Assembly (NCBI GenBank): GCA_025997675.1
Contig: BNUX01000002.1
Location: forward strand, 16,175 to 80,174
Source of the DNA: Spirochaetia bacterium
GTDB lineage: Bacteria > Spirochaetota > Spirochaetia > Treponematales > Breznakiellaceae
Length of the DNA stretch: 64,000 bases
Direction: 5' to 3'
Under the pieces are notes generated by a model. The model had not been told where the DNA came from. It made no database searches and saw only the letters and a program-made list of their open reading frames with translations. The position numbers and the translations under genes were made by a program. Numbering within the stretch: position 1 is the first letter of the stretch; every line of letters begins with the position of its first letter. This document shows, one piece after another, positions 45,051 to 53,653 of the stretch.

Positions 45051-45605
45051 ATGGCAAATAACGACATTGTACCTGGGTTTGATGATGAAAAGGATGAGAG
45101 CCTCAAGATAAAACTGCAGAAGGTATCCGAGGTTGACAGGTGTCTTGTCCTGTATCTTACCGGCTATATTGACACATATAATAGTAACTATTTCCAAAAA
45201 CGGGTGGCAAAGGCTATTGAGGCAGGGTTTATCCGCCTGATATTCCATTGCGGAGGGCTCAACTATGTTTCCTCCACCGGTATCGGTTCCTTTACCGCCT
45301 TCCTCAAGTCCGCCAAGCCCAAGGGCGGGGATCTGGTTCTCCTGGAAATCCAGCCCAAGGTGTATGAGGTGTTCCAATTGTTGGGATTCTCTCAATTTTT
45401 CAACATTAAAGATGATCTGAACGATTCGGTCAATTTTTTCCGCGGCAGCGGCGGTTCCGGGGAGCAGGCCACCCTTTTCCCCAAGGTTTTCTCCTGCCCC
45501 ATCTGTTCCAAGAAGCTAAAAGCCTTAAAAGCCGGCCGTTTCCGGTGTTCCGAGTGTAAAACCATTCTGGCCATTGATGATTCGGGGCAGGTCTTCCTTG
45601 GCTAA
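45051..45605 (+). CDS. STAS-domain (anti-sigma antagonist type) protein with zinc ribbon
   Basis: 184 aa. Residues about 15-130 are a STAS domain, with the phosphorylatable serine region NYVSSTGIGSFTAFLKSA. Residues about 148-178 add a four-cysteine ribbon (CPICSKKLKALK then CSEC). STAS proteins take part in partner-switching control of sigma factors or of signalling phosphatases; the partners are not in the window. Start has TTAAGGAAG. Confidence 0.85.
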   Translation: MANNDIVPGFDDEKDESLKIKLQKVSEVDRCLVLYLTGYIDTYNSNYFQKRVAKAIEAGFIRLIFHCGGLNYVSSTGIGSFTAFLKSAKPKGGDLVLLEIQPKVYEVFQLLGFSQFFNIKDDLNDSVNFFRGSGGSGEQATLFPKVFSCPICSKKLKALKAGRFRCSECKTILAIDDSGQVFLG

Positions 45606-45969
45606 AATAGAACAGTACCTCATCGATCTCATGTTTACCTATCAGGAGATTGGGAAAAATGTCTGGCTCATTGATGATGAGGAACACGGTATGGAAGGGG
45701 TGGCGGTGGCCCTGAATGAGCCCCTGGTGGTCTTCCGGGTGGAGGTGATGGACGCCCCCAAGGAGGGCCGGCTGGAGCTGTTTACCAAGCTCCTGGAACT
45801 CAATGCCAGCGACCTGGTTCACGGCGCCTATGCCCTGGAGGGGAACAAAGTCGTATTAATTGATACATTGGAATATGATACCATGGATTATACTGAATTC
45901 CGGGCATCTCTGGACGCCTTCAGCCTGGCCCTGATTCAACATTATCCGATTCTTGCACAATACCGGTAA
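45598..45969 (+). CDS. YbjN/CesT-like small protein
   Basis: 123 aa. It contains IEQYLIDLMFTYQEIG, VWLIDDEEHGMEGVAV, LEVMDAPKE-like VEVMDAPKEGRLELFTKLLE and LNASDLVHGAYALEGNKVVL. This resembles the YbjN/type III secretion chaperone-like fold, which binds proteins. A TTG start overlapping the STAS stop (GGCAGG upstream) is preferred; an ATG at 45574 would give a 31-bp overlap. Probable operon STAS-YbjN-PspA. Confidence 0.6.
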   Translation: MAKIEQYLIDLMFTYQEIGKNVWLIDDEEHGMEGVAVALNEPLVVFRVEVMDAPKEGRLELFTKLLELNASDLVHGAYALEGNKVVLIDTLEYDTMDYTEFRASLDAFSLALIQHYPILAQYR

Positions 45970-45992
45970 TTTATATCGCGGAGGTTTTTGCT

Positions 45993-46688
45993 ATGGGACT
46001 TTTTTCACGACTAAAAACCCTTATATCCTCAAATGTGAATGATTTAATCAATAAGGCCGAAAATCCGGAAAAAATGCTCAACCAGCTTCTGATCGATATG
46101 AATTCCCAGCTTATCGAATCAAAGAAAGCGGTGGCTATGGCCATTGCGGACGAGAAGAAGCTGGAACGGGAGACGGCAAACCAGGAGGCCCAGGCCCAGG
46201 AATGGGAAAAGAAGGCCATGCTGGCGGTACGGGCGGGGAAGGACGACCTGGCCCGGGAAGCCCTGCTCCGGAAGCAGGAATACGAGAATGCCGCTGCGGA
46301 ATACCGCAAACAGTGGGAAGCCCAGAGAGCGGCGGTGGACAAGCTCAAGACGTCCCTGCGGGAGCTGCAAAATAAGATTGACGAGGCCCAGCGGAAAAAG
46401 AACCTCCTCATAGCCCGGGCGAAACGGGCGGAGGCGCAGCAGAAAATCCAGAGTACCATGTCCAGCGTCACCGGTAACCGTAGCGCGTTTAATGCCTTTG
46501 ACCGTATATCGGCGAAGGTGGACCAGTTGGAAGCCCAGGCGGACGCCGCCAAGGAACTGGACGACTTTTCCGCCGATAACGACTTGGAAAAGAAGTTTAA
46601 GGAACTGGAAAAGTCGGATGACAGCGCGGACCTTATGCTCCTTGAATTAAAAGAAAAAATGAAGGCCCTGCCGGAAAAAACCGAATAA
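45993..46688 (+). CDS. pspA: PspA/IM30-family membrane-stress protein
   Basis: 231 aa, almost entirely helical coiled coil. GLFSRLKTLISSNVNDLINK at the N-terminus is the amphipathic membrane-binding helix, followed by AENPEKMLNQLLIDMNSQL and the long Glu/Lys/Ala-rich core. Members form ESCRT-III-like assemblies that protect the inner membrane. Start has CGGAGG. It follows the YbjN-like gene by 23 bp. Confidence 0.9.
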   Translation: MGLFSRLKTLISSNVNDLINKAENPEKMLNQLLIDMNSQLIESKKAVAMAIADEKKLERETANQEAQAQEWEKKAMLAVRAGKDDLAREALLRKQEYENAAAEYRKQWEAQRAAVDKLKTSLRELQNKIDEAQRKKNLLIARAKRAEAQQKIQSTMSSVTGNRSAFNAFDRISAKVDQLEAQADAAKELDDFSADNDLEKKFKELEKSDDSADLMLLELKEKMKALPEKTE

Positions 46689-46981
46689 TCCCGCATCGCA
46701 CTATGTGAAATACCTGTGGATAAAGTGTTGATATACCGGGCTTAAGAAAGCGGGTGTATTAGTTTTTATACAGCCCAATTTTAAGTGGATGCTTCGGATT
46801 TACATTCAGATACGTAATTCTATATAGTATAACAAATTATATACTTTGTTTACTGTATTTAATGTTTTTACTCTGGAAATAACAAAAAACCTATACAAAA
46901 CAGGCAAGTATTTACCTGTGCATAAGTTGTGCATTAAATTACCGGTTGCATAGAGGGTTCTCTCATGCTAGGCTACTGTAT
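46689..46981. other. AT-rich intergenic region with DnaA-box-like 9-mers
   Basis: No gene is seen. TGTGGATAA at 46715-46723 is a perfect reverse DnaA box. TGTGCATAA (46917-46925) is one change away and TGTGCATTA (46928-46936) two. They flank a strongly AT-rich stretch (about 46800-46900). The first two share the longer context TACCTGTGNATAA. Replication genes are absent nearby. Confidence 0.3.
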
Positions 46982-48007
46982 ATGAAGAATATGGCCCGGC
47001 TTGTGCTCTTTTTCAGCCTCTCCTTCATCATAATCTTCGCTATTGCCGGGGCTCTGAGCTACCTCCAGCTTGCCCTGGAGGCCGCCAGGACCATTCCCGC
47101 CGGTCCCTCGGTGGAATTGGGGCAATTCGTTGCCGCTCTTCAAAAAATTCTTCCTCTGATCCTCTTTGCTTCTATCCTGATGGGGCTTAGTTATACCACC
47201 CGTCGGGGTATTCCCCTGCCTCTGGCCATTATCGGGCTCTTTATCCTGGCCGGAAGCTGCGCCCTGGGCTCATCCCTGGGTCTCCTCCACCTAAAATCCC
47301 TGGATTCAGCTGCCGGTCCCTTGTTTTTGTCCAAAGGAGAGCGGAAAACCCTGGGGGCGCCCGGGCTTATTCTCTCCCAAGGTGACACGGTACTGGTGGT
47401 CCTGGGGGCGCCGGAAGAGGCGGGGAGTCCCCGGGTGGTATCACTTCCCGGACGGCCCCTCCTGTATCAGGAACTGCCTTCCGGCCCGAATAATACCATT
47501 ACCGCCCTGCCCCCTGCTCCCTTTAGGATCGAAGAATCCTCCCTGATGAACAGCATCCTCATTGATTCCGCCCTGGCTGCGGAACAATTTGAAACCCGGC
47601 TGGAGGAGGGGCTTGTCCCCTTCGCCATCTATGCCGGGGCCCTTATCCTGCTGCTCGTGTCCCTCCGTTTTGTGATGGACCTCAGTTCCTGGCCTCTGGC
47701 AAACCTTTTTTCCGGCGCACTGGCTTTCCGGGGCATCCTGGCCTTTCAAACCTTCCTCGACTCCCGAATCATCCAGGAATTTCTCTTTGATTTTGTGGAT
47801 GGGCGGATAGAGGGTTCCCTCCTCAGTCCGGTTATTTTTACCGGTCTTGCCGTGCTTGTTCTCATTTATACCGTCCTGGTCAGCCTGGCTCGGGGCAGTC
47901 TAAACCGCAAGAGCGTTCCCCAAGGCCGTGAGCGTCGTAAACAGAACTCCGGACCCTATGGGGGCTTGGAGCGCCGTCAACAGGACCGGAGGGGAATGTC
48001 TCAATGA
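46982..48007 (+). CDS. conserved membrane protein, unknown function
   Basis: 341 aa. I do not recognise the family. It has hydrophobic segments at about 7-30, 60-80, 87-110, 222-242 and 285-305, and a basic C-terminal tail rich in Arg/Gln (RERRKQNSGPYGGLERRQQD). The central part (LSKGERKTLGAPGLILSQGD) is soluble. ATG 46982 is preferred over 46946 because it directly precedes the first hydrophobic segment. It overlaps the next gene by 4 bp, so the two probably work together. Confidence 0.6.
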   Translation: MKNMARLVLFFSLSFIIIFAIAGALSYLQLALEAARTIPAGPSVELGQFVAALQKILPLILFASILMGLSYTTRRGIPLPLAIIGLFILAGSCALGSSLGLLHLKSLDSAAGPLFLSKGERKTLGAPGLILSQGDTVLVVLGAPEEAGSPRVVSLPGRPLLYQELPSGPNNTITALPPAPFRIEESSLMNSILIDSALAAEQFETRLEEGLVPFAIYAGALILLLVSLRFVMDLSSWPLANLFSGALAFRGILAFQTFLDSRIIQEFLFDFVDGRIEGSLLSPVIFTGLAVLVLIYTVLVSLARGSLNRKSVPQGRERRKQNSGPYGGLERRQQDRRGMSQ

Positions 48008-49812
48008 ATTTTCGTGAACGCGTCCTTGGAAATACGCCGGTTATTTTTACCCTTTATCTTTTGGGGTCCTTCCTCGTCCTGGTCATATACCGCCTCATTT
48101 TCCCCGGAGAGGTAGTTCCCCTGGAGTGCTTTTCCCTTTCCTGGCGCTTGGTAATGGGTGTCCTGGGTTTTATCCGCCTCTTCCCGGCCCTGGCCGCCTC
48201 GTCCCTGGTTATCCCCTTTGGTTTTAATGCAAATGGAGAAGAAATTTTCGCCCGGTTTTCCCCTAGGTTTATCGAAAAAATCCAGGGGACCATCCTTGCC
48301 GCCATTATCGCCTCCGCCGTTTACGGTCTTTTGTTTTTTATCGCCCTGCCCCTGGCAGAGGAACAACAATCGGATATGCGGTATAAAGGGGAACTATTTA
48401 ATATGGCCCGGGACCGGGCGACAATAGATGCTTCAAAAAGTAATTGGCAGGAAGCGTTCTATTACCTCACGGTCTGTGAAAACATCTGGCCCGAGAGTCC
48501 CGTTATGGATCAGCTGCGGGTAAGGATTACCATAGGGATAGAGAGCGTCCGATATTCCGGAAATTCGACGGAAACCGTTATTGGTGGATCCAACAGACCC
48601 GCAAGGTCCGGGAGCGGAGCCCAGCGGCAGGCAGTACGGGATGCCGCGGAAGCCCTGAACATGGCTAAAACGGCCCTCAGCGAAGAACGGTATTACGATG
48701 CCCACTGGCAGGCCACCCTGGCATCCAAGCTTGCCGACCCGGGGAGCTTTGAAGCCCAGGAAGCCGCCCGGATCGCAAGCGATGCCTGGAACAAAGTCTC
48801 TTCCCTGGAACCCAATAACCGCGCCACCGAAAACTATTCTCTATATCACCTCAAACGGCAGGGTTATGAGGCTATGGCCGCCGCCAAGGCTTCCAGCAAA
48901 GCCTCCGATGACTGGATACGCGCCTACTATATTTTCCGGGAACTTTCCGAAAAAACCCCCAATGATCCCGATGTAGCAAAATTTCTCTCCGAGAGTAAAC
49001 AAGGTATCGCCGGCCTTGCCTTTTTCAGGGATGAACTGTCGGCGGGGATTGGGGAAACCCTGACCGGGGCGGTATTTTCCATCCCCCTGGTCCCGGGATT
49101 CGCCCCCGGCGGCCGGGTGGTGATGCGGGCCGGTTCGCTCATCAGCTACCCGGATTATTCCTACGCCATCGGCCTTGAACTCGCCGCTTTTGACGGCAAC
49201 AACCGGCCCCTCTACGAGGTAAAGGCCCCATACGTCAAGTTTATCCCCATGACGGTCCAGGGAACCCCCCGGCTGGTAATCCTGCTGCGGGCACTGGACC
49301 GGAACGACCGGAATATCCACTGGGAACCGGTATGGGAGGGCCCCGGGCGCTCCGATCTGGGGGAGGCCCAGATAGCCCTGGACACCACCTACGAAAATTT
49401 CCTGCGGCTTTCCAAGGCCCGCCGCCAAGTGGGCAGCCTCTTTTTTACGGATCTCCTGGCCATGAGCAGGGATTTCGGCAACTACGGGTATATCCCCCAG
49501 GTATTTCAGGCGGAAATTATCCGCCGCATAGCCGAACCGGTAATGCTGCTGCCCATGACCATTCTGGCCATCGTCATCGGTTGGCGTTTCCGGGCCAAAA
49601 AGGCGCCCCGGTACCTGGGCTTCCCCATGTTGCTCATCATCCCCCTGGTCTTCAACGGGGTGACACACTTAATCCGCAGCCTTACCGGTGTCCTGGGACT
49701 CTGGCTGCTTCTTTCCCTGGGTTTTTCTTCGGCCATCGCCATGTTTGTCGCCGGATCGGTGCTGTTTTTCATCCTATCCCTCATAATTTTGGCGTCACAA
49801 CGGGGGGAGTGA
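48004..49812 (+). CDS. conserved membrane protein with TPR-like central region
   Basis: 602 aa, family not recognised. It has membrane segments at about 12-35, 48-70 and 95-115, then a helical TPR-like soluble region (about 130-335, with SNWQEAFYYLTVCENIWPES). A beta-rich domain (about 345-470) and four C-terminal membrane segments follow (about 505-600). The overall plan recalls LptF/LptG-type permeases, with membrane bundles flanking a soluble domain, but no signature supports that. ATGA overlap with the preceding membrane-protein gene. Confidence 0.6.
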   Translation: MNFRERVLGNTPVIFTLYLLGSFLVLVIYRLIFPGEVVPLECFSLSWRLVMGVLGFIRLFPALAASSLVIPFGFNANGEEIFARFSPRFIEKIQGTILAAIIASAVYGLLFFIALPLAEEQQSDMRYKGELFNMARDRATIDASKSNWQEAFYYLTVCENIWPESPVMDQLRVRITIGIESVRYSGNSTETVIGGSNRPARSGSGAQRQAVRDAAEALNMAKTALSEERYYDAHWQATLASKLADPGSFEAQEAARIASDAWNKVSSLEPNNRATENYSLYHLKRQGYEAMAAAKASSKASDDWIRAYYIFRELSEKTPNDPDVAKFLSESKQGIAGLAFFRDELSAGIGETLTGAVFSIPLVPGFAPGGRVVMRAGSLISYPDYSYAIGLELAAFDGNNRPLYEVKAPYVKFIPMTVQGTPRLVILLRALDRNDRNIHWEPVWEGPGRSDLGEAQIALDTTYENFLRLSKARRQVGSLFFTDLLAMSRDFGNYGYIPQVFQAEIIRRIAEPVMLLPMTILAIVIGWRFRAKKAPRYLGFPMLLIIPLVFNGVTHLIRSLTGVLGLWLLLSLGFSSAIAMFVAGSVLFFILSLIILASQRGE

Positions 49813-49819
49813 TTGAGGC

Positions 49820-51100
49820 TCAGTCCTCATCCCCCCGAATTCGCGCCCCAAGGGAAGAAAGCCGGGTCACCAAATTTTCGTAACCCCGTTCTATCTGGTA
49901 AACATTGCGGATAACGCTCCGCCCTTCTGCGCACATGGCTGCGATAACCATGGCCATCCCGGCCCTGACATCCGGACTTTGCAGTTCCGACCCCGCCAGC
50001 CGGGCAGGCCCGGAGATAACCGCCCGGTGGGGATCACAAAGCACGATCCGCGCCCCCATGCCGATAAGCTTATCCACAAAGAACATCCGGGATTCAAACA
50101 TTTTTTCGTGAACCAGCACCGTACCGGTGACCTGGGTTGCCACCACGGTGATAATACTCATTAGATCCGGGGGAAAACCCGGCCAGGGAGCATCGTCTAT
50201 CTTGGGGATCATCCCCCCCAGGTCGCAGTTCACCGCCATGGCCTGGTTTTTCGGCACGTGGAGGGTGGACCCTTCATGCTCCCACAGGATACCCAGCTTG
50301 CCAAAGGAAATCTTTGCGGGCCGCAGATCCTGAAATTGAGGCCCCTCAATACAAAGTTCCCCCCCGGTAACCGCCGCAAGGCCGATAAAGGACCCCACCT
50401 CCATAAAGTCCGTGCCAATTTCAAAATCGCAGCCCGAAAGTTTCGTAACCCCCCGTATCCGCAGGATATTGGAACCTATTCCGTCGATTTTCGCCCCCAT
50501 GGCGGCCAGCATTCGGCACAGGTCCTGGACATGGGGCTCGCTGGCGGCATTGGTCAGGACAGTCTCCCCTTTAGCCAGTACGGCGGCCATGACCGCGTTT
50601 TCCGTGGCGGTTACCGAGGCCTCATCCAGGAAAATATCCGCCCCTCTTAGTTCCGGAGCGGTAAAAACAAAGGCCCCGTTAATTTCCACCTGGGCGCCCA
50701 GTTCGGTGAGGGCCAGGAAGTGGGTATCCAAACGCCGCCGGCCAATAACATCCCCCCCCGGCGGCGGCAGCACCGCCTTCCCGGTTCTGGCCAACAGGGG
50801 CCCCGCGAACAGGATGGAGGCCCGGATTTTCCGCGCATACTCCAGGGGCACCTCGGAAGACCCAATATTGCCCAGCTTCATCCGGTAGGTATTCGACCCC
50901 AAAACTTCCACGGACCCGCCAAAGGACTGGTAGGTGGCAAGCATCACCTGGACATCTTCAATATCGGGAATATTCCGGAGTACTACCGGATCGTCGGAAA
51001 GTAGGGCGGCGGCAATACAGGGCAAAGCGGCGTTTTTGTTACCGCTGGCCCGAATGATCCCGCTGATGGGAACACCGCCCTCAATGAAGTATTGATTCAT
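49820..51100 (-). CDS. murA: UDP-N-acetylglucosamine 1-carboxyvinyltransferase
   Basis: 426 aa. It catalyses the first committed step of peptidoglycan synthesis from UDP-GlcNAc and [30 protein letters not shown] is the typical start with the K-N pair, and [10 protein letters not shown] matches the late motif. The loop that usually reads GG-C-(T/A)IG, with the catalytic cysteine, reads [13 protein letters not shown], so Asp117 replaces Cys. Such enzymes are active but insensitive to fosfomycin. The start at 51100 replaces a longer frame that overlaps the upstream gene. Confidence 0.95.
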   Translation of the reverse strand: MNQYFIEGGVPISGIIRASGNKNAALPCIAAALLSDDPVVLRNIPDIEDVQVMLATYQSFGGSVEVLGSNTYRMKLGNIGSSEVPLEYARKIRASILFAGPLLARTGKAVLPPPGGDVIGRRRLDTHFLALTELGAQVEINGAFVFTAPELRGADIFLDEASVTATENAVMAAVLAKGETVLTNAASEPHVQDLCRMLAAMGAKIDGIGSNILRIRGVTKLSGCDFEIGTDFMEVGSFIGLAAVTGGELCIEGPQFQDLRPAKISFGKLGILWEHEGSTLHVPKNQAMAVNCDLGGMIPKIDDAPWPGFPPDLMSIITVVATQVTGTVLVHEKMFESRMFFVDKLIGMGARIVLCDPHRAVISGPARLAGSELQSPDVRAGMAMVIAAMCAEGRSVIRNVYQIERGYENLVTRLSSLGARIRGDED

Positions 51101-51131
51101 AAGAAGACTGTACCCATCAGCAGGATTTATG

Positions 51132-51749
51132 TCAAAGGAGGGCCAACTGCACCATAAAACCAACGCATATAGGCAGGACGATATTATCGTAATCCTCCAG
51201 GGGGAGGACTTCCACCAGGGTCGCGGTAAAGGCGGCAATGAAGGCCGCTCTGAAGTTCCGGGAAACGCCATAGGCGGTAACAAATACCGCGCTAAAACAG
51301 GCCAGGGACCCTTCAATACTCTTCCCCATCATAAACTCAGGCCGGTACCGACCAAATACCTTACCCACAAGGCTGGCAAAACCATCGCCAAAGGCCATGG
51401 CATAGATGGCGATAGACGCTGCCGGAGAGGGGTACAGAAGCAGGGCAAGCAGAGCGCCCAGACCCAGGGTAACCGGCCCAAGCACAAAACGGTCCCTGTC
51501 CCGGGGCCGGGAAGCCATGCTGGTAAGGGAAGACACCAGGGGAACTTCGACACCGTAAAGCCTGAGGGTTTCCATAAGTGCATAGAACAGGGTCCCAGCC
51601 ATGAGAATCACCGCCGTAAAAGGCCGGTTCAACGCCGCCATGCTGGGAGTGAGGGCAATAAGAAAATGAAGGGACTTCCTGACAAGTTCGGTCTTTATTT
51701 CCTGAAGCTCAAGGGCCTCTGTACTAAGTCTTATATTTATCCGTTCCAT
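51132..51749 (-). CDS. dolichol/phytol-kinase-like membrane protein (DGK1/VTE5/SEC59 type)
   Basis: 205 aa, about six membrane segments. [18 protein letters not shown] is the conserved N-terminal (R/K)KxxH motif. [19 protein letters not shown] followed by [15 protein letters not shown] is the CTP-dependent kinase / cytidylyltransferase-like signature. It probably phosphorylates a lipid alcohol or diacylglycerol; the substrate is inference. Located directly upstream of murA (31 bp), possibly one transcript. Confidence 0.8.
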   Translation of the reverse strand: MERINIRLSTEALELQEIKTELVRKSLHFLIALTPSMAALNRPFTAVILMAGTLFYALMETLRLYGVEVPLVSSLTSMASRPRDRDRFVLGPVTLGLGALLALLLYPSPAASIAIYAMAFGDGFASLVGKVFGRYRPEFMMGKSIEGSLACFSAVFVTAYGVSRNFRAAFIAAFTATLVEVLPLEDYDNIVLPICVGFMVQLALL

Positions 51750-51913
51750 ACCATGTTAATAGCAAATACCGTGCCACATAAAGTGCTATACAAGGAATAG
51801 CATCTATTTCCTTATATAGCAATAACTTACGAAAAACCGGCGGTACTTACCGGGGTGAGAACACCCCAATTGTATGGAAAACTATACAGGGGGTGTTCAC
51901 AAAATACTACGAC

Positions 51914-52450
51914 CTATTTATCTCCCAGGAATGACACATTCACCCCGGAGTAATCGTTATCGATCTTGAGCGCGTCCAGTATGTGCGATACCTGTCCCCG
52001 GTGATGGGTCCCATGGGTCAGCACCTGAGTGAGCAAAAAGAAGACGGGTACCGAATCAGGATTGCCATTATACCAGGGGAGTTTTACGGGAGCCATCAAG
52101 TCCGCGTCGGTCAGGGCTTTGGCAAAGTTGATATAGGCCGTATCGGCGGTCTCAATATCGGCCACCAGCTGTTTCCATTGGGCTTCGGAGAGCTTGCCCT
52201 CGGGGACGGTAACTGTTTTCAGGGCGGCAAGGGCCTTGAGTGCGGCGTCATTATGGGCCACCGCGTCTTTAAACATCCCCAGCAGGAAGACCGTCCCCCC
52301 CAGGATATGCGCGGTCAGACCCGAAAGGCTTTTATAGTAGCTCCCCCGATCCTGCTCCCGCTCATCGTTGGAAAGTTTGTTCAAGATGGAAAGGATTACC
52401 TTATCCGCTTCATGGTTGTATTGGGCATTGATCACAAACAGTTCTTTCAT
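51914..52450 (-). CDS. DinB-family protein
   Basis: 178 aa four-helix bundle of the DinB/YfiT type. Metal-ligand histidines are visible: one in LTAHILGG (about 49) and two near the C-terminus in LTHGTHHRGQVSHIL. The family includes thiol transferases and uncharacterised stress proteins. Start has AGAGGT upstream. Confidence 0.85.
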   Translation of the reverse strand: MKELFVINAQYNHEADKVILSILNKLSNDEREQDRGSYYKSLSGLTAHILGGTVFLLGMFKDAVAHNDAALKALAALKTVTVPEGKLSEAQWKQLVADIETADTAYINFAKALTDADLMAPVKLPWYNGNPDSVPVFFLLTQVLTHGTHHRGQVSHILDALKIDNDYSGVNVSFLGDK

Positions 52451-52574
52451 TAGTTACCTCTTGGACTCAAGTATAGTAAGGTTTGGGCTGCCGTACAATA
52501 GGCCGCAATGGCTGCTCGAATCAATTCTTTAGTTGCTCAAATCAATTTCTTAGCTATAAATGCCGTATTTTTCG

Positions 52575-52892
52575 CTATTCCGGTATGGTATCCCGCAGAC
52601 CAAAGGCCTGATGTTCCTGCTGTACCTTGATAAGCTGGCTGACCACATTCAAAACATAGTCCTGGAATTGCGGGTTCAGTTCGTCAAAAAGGCGCAAAAT
52701 CTGTTCTTTTTTGTCCGTAGGGACTTTATTGAACATTTCCCCCTCGCCGGTCTTTAGATAGGCCTCGCTTACCCCGAAGGTCATGGCGATTAAACGGATG
52801 ATGCGGTCATTGACATTGCGAAGTTCGTTCTCAAGGCCGGCAATATACCCCTGACTGATATGGATGGCCTTGGCAAATTGAGGCTGGGTCAT
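52575..52892 (-). CDS. XRE-family regulator, 5'-truncated
   Basis: 105 aa. The HTH reads MTQPQFAKAIHISQGYIAGLE followed by RNVNDRIIRLIAMTFGVSEAYLKTGEGEMF. It resembles the paralogue at 54395-54742, but lacks that protein's first helix (MKERIIALRKVLK). Upstream sequence still encodes VRHALK in frame but no start. The break coincides with the break in the ferredoxin remnant on the other strand. It could still be translated from ATG 52892, with a damaged domain. Confidence 0.6.
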   Translation of the reverse strand: MTQPQFAKAIHISQGYIAGLENELRNVNDRIIRLIAMTFGVSEAYLKTGEGEMFNKVPTDKKEQILRLFDELNPQFQDYVLNVVSQLIKVQQEHQAFGLRDTIPE

Positions 52893-52922
52893 TTTCAGGG
52901 CATGCCTGACCTCTGCATTGGG

Positions 52923-53051
52923 GTGGCGGACAGTCCGTCCTGCGTGAAGGTCTGCCCCACGGAAGCGTTGAAGGTGGTGACCGAAGAAGCCATAAACGAT
53001 AGCCTGGTGGATAAGCGGAAGAACGCCGCTAACGCCGCCGTGGTGGGTTAA
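52923..53051 (+). pseudogene. C-terminal remnant of a 4Fe-4S ferredoxin-type electron-transfer subunit
   Basis: The frame reads VADSPSCVKVCPTEALKVVT then EEAINDSLVDKRKNAANAAVVG and stops. CxxxCP with PTEAL and the basic helical end match HydN/HycB-type iron-sulfur subunits. The rest of the protein, with its other cysteine groups, is absent. A strong terminator follows at once, as expected behind a once-complete gene. Confidence 0.65.
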
Positions 53052-53060
53052 ACTGCGGAA

Positions 53061-53118
53061 ACCGGCCTGGAACAGTCCTGCCTTATGGGGCGAGGGCGGT
53101 GTTCAGGCCGGTTTTTTT
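53061..53118 (+). terminator. intrinsic terminator of the lost ferredoxin gene
   Basis: ACCGGCCTG (53061-53069) pairs with CAGGCCGGT (53104-53112), with AAC/GTT extending the stem. Seven T follow. Confidence 0.8.
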
Positions 53119-53382
53119 GACCTGCATTGATGGCTTATTAATTTTCCTTGCATTCCCGGGGATAGTAGTTTATACTGATAGATATGAAGAGTGTTACGCC
53201 GTCTTAACCTTCCTGATGCTGCCTGAGACCGGCAGAGTTACGCGTCTAAATCATCCGTTCCGCATTCCGGCGCGGGTCTTTCCCGGTGAAGCCTTCTGTG
53301 GCCCGAGTCCACGCCGTTCCGACAGGGGGCGGCATTACCCAAATCCCGGCAAAAGTCCCTAGTTTTCCGGTCCAGGAGCCTC
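53119..53382. other. intergenic stretch with no supportable gene
   Basis: Open frames here are short and lack ribosome binding sites and recognisable sequence. It leads into array 4. Confidence 0.5.
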
Positions 53383-53573
53383 GTTCCTTCTTGAAGGGAT
53401 GGCGTTCCTTCATGAAGGGATGGCGTTCCTTCATGAAGTAGAGACGTTCCTTCATGAAGTGGAGGCGTTCCTTCTTGAATTGGATGGCGTTCCTTCTTGA
53501 AGGGATGGCGTTCCTTCTTGAAGGGATGGCATTCCTTCTTGAAGGAACGGCGTTCCGTAGGTAAGGAATCGGC
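53383..53573. repeat. tandem array 4: nine 21-22-bp hairpin units
   Basis: Units start at 53383, 53404, 53425, 53446, 53467, 53489, 53510, 53531 and 53552 (21 bp apart, once 22). The core TTCCTTC-AT/TT-GAAGG(G) is a hairpin. The last unit has a different sequence but is still a stem (GTTCC...GGAAT). On the minus strand it reads as seven-residue peptides such as RHPFMKE. It ends just before the structured leader of the 53654 gene. Confidence 0.85.
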
Positions 53574-53580
53574 AATAATC

Positions 53581-53628
53581 GTGCGTAGACGCACCCGGAC
53601 CGTAGGTCCGGCGGATGGAAAGTCCGGA
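53581..53628 (+). promoter_or_regulatory. double-hairpin leader upstream of the 228-aa orphan
   Basis: GTGCG-TAGA-CGCAC (53581-53594) is followed directly by CCGGACC-GTA-GGTCCGG (53595-53611) and a further AAGTCCGG. Both stems are perfect. It could be an mRNA leader element; function unknown. Confidence 0.4.
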
Positions 53629-53653
53629 GATTCTTCTTTTATAAGGAAACTAT

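Noticed and set aside
46715-46936. Chromosomal origin of replication
   Set aside because: Only one perfect DnaA box and no dnaA, dnaN, gidA or rpmH nearby.
53595-53653. RNase P RNA-like GGAAAGTCCGG motif
   Set aside because: Only a short match; a coding gene begins 45 bp later and no other RNase P elements are present.
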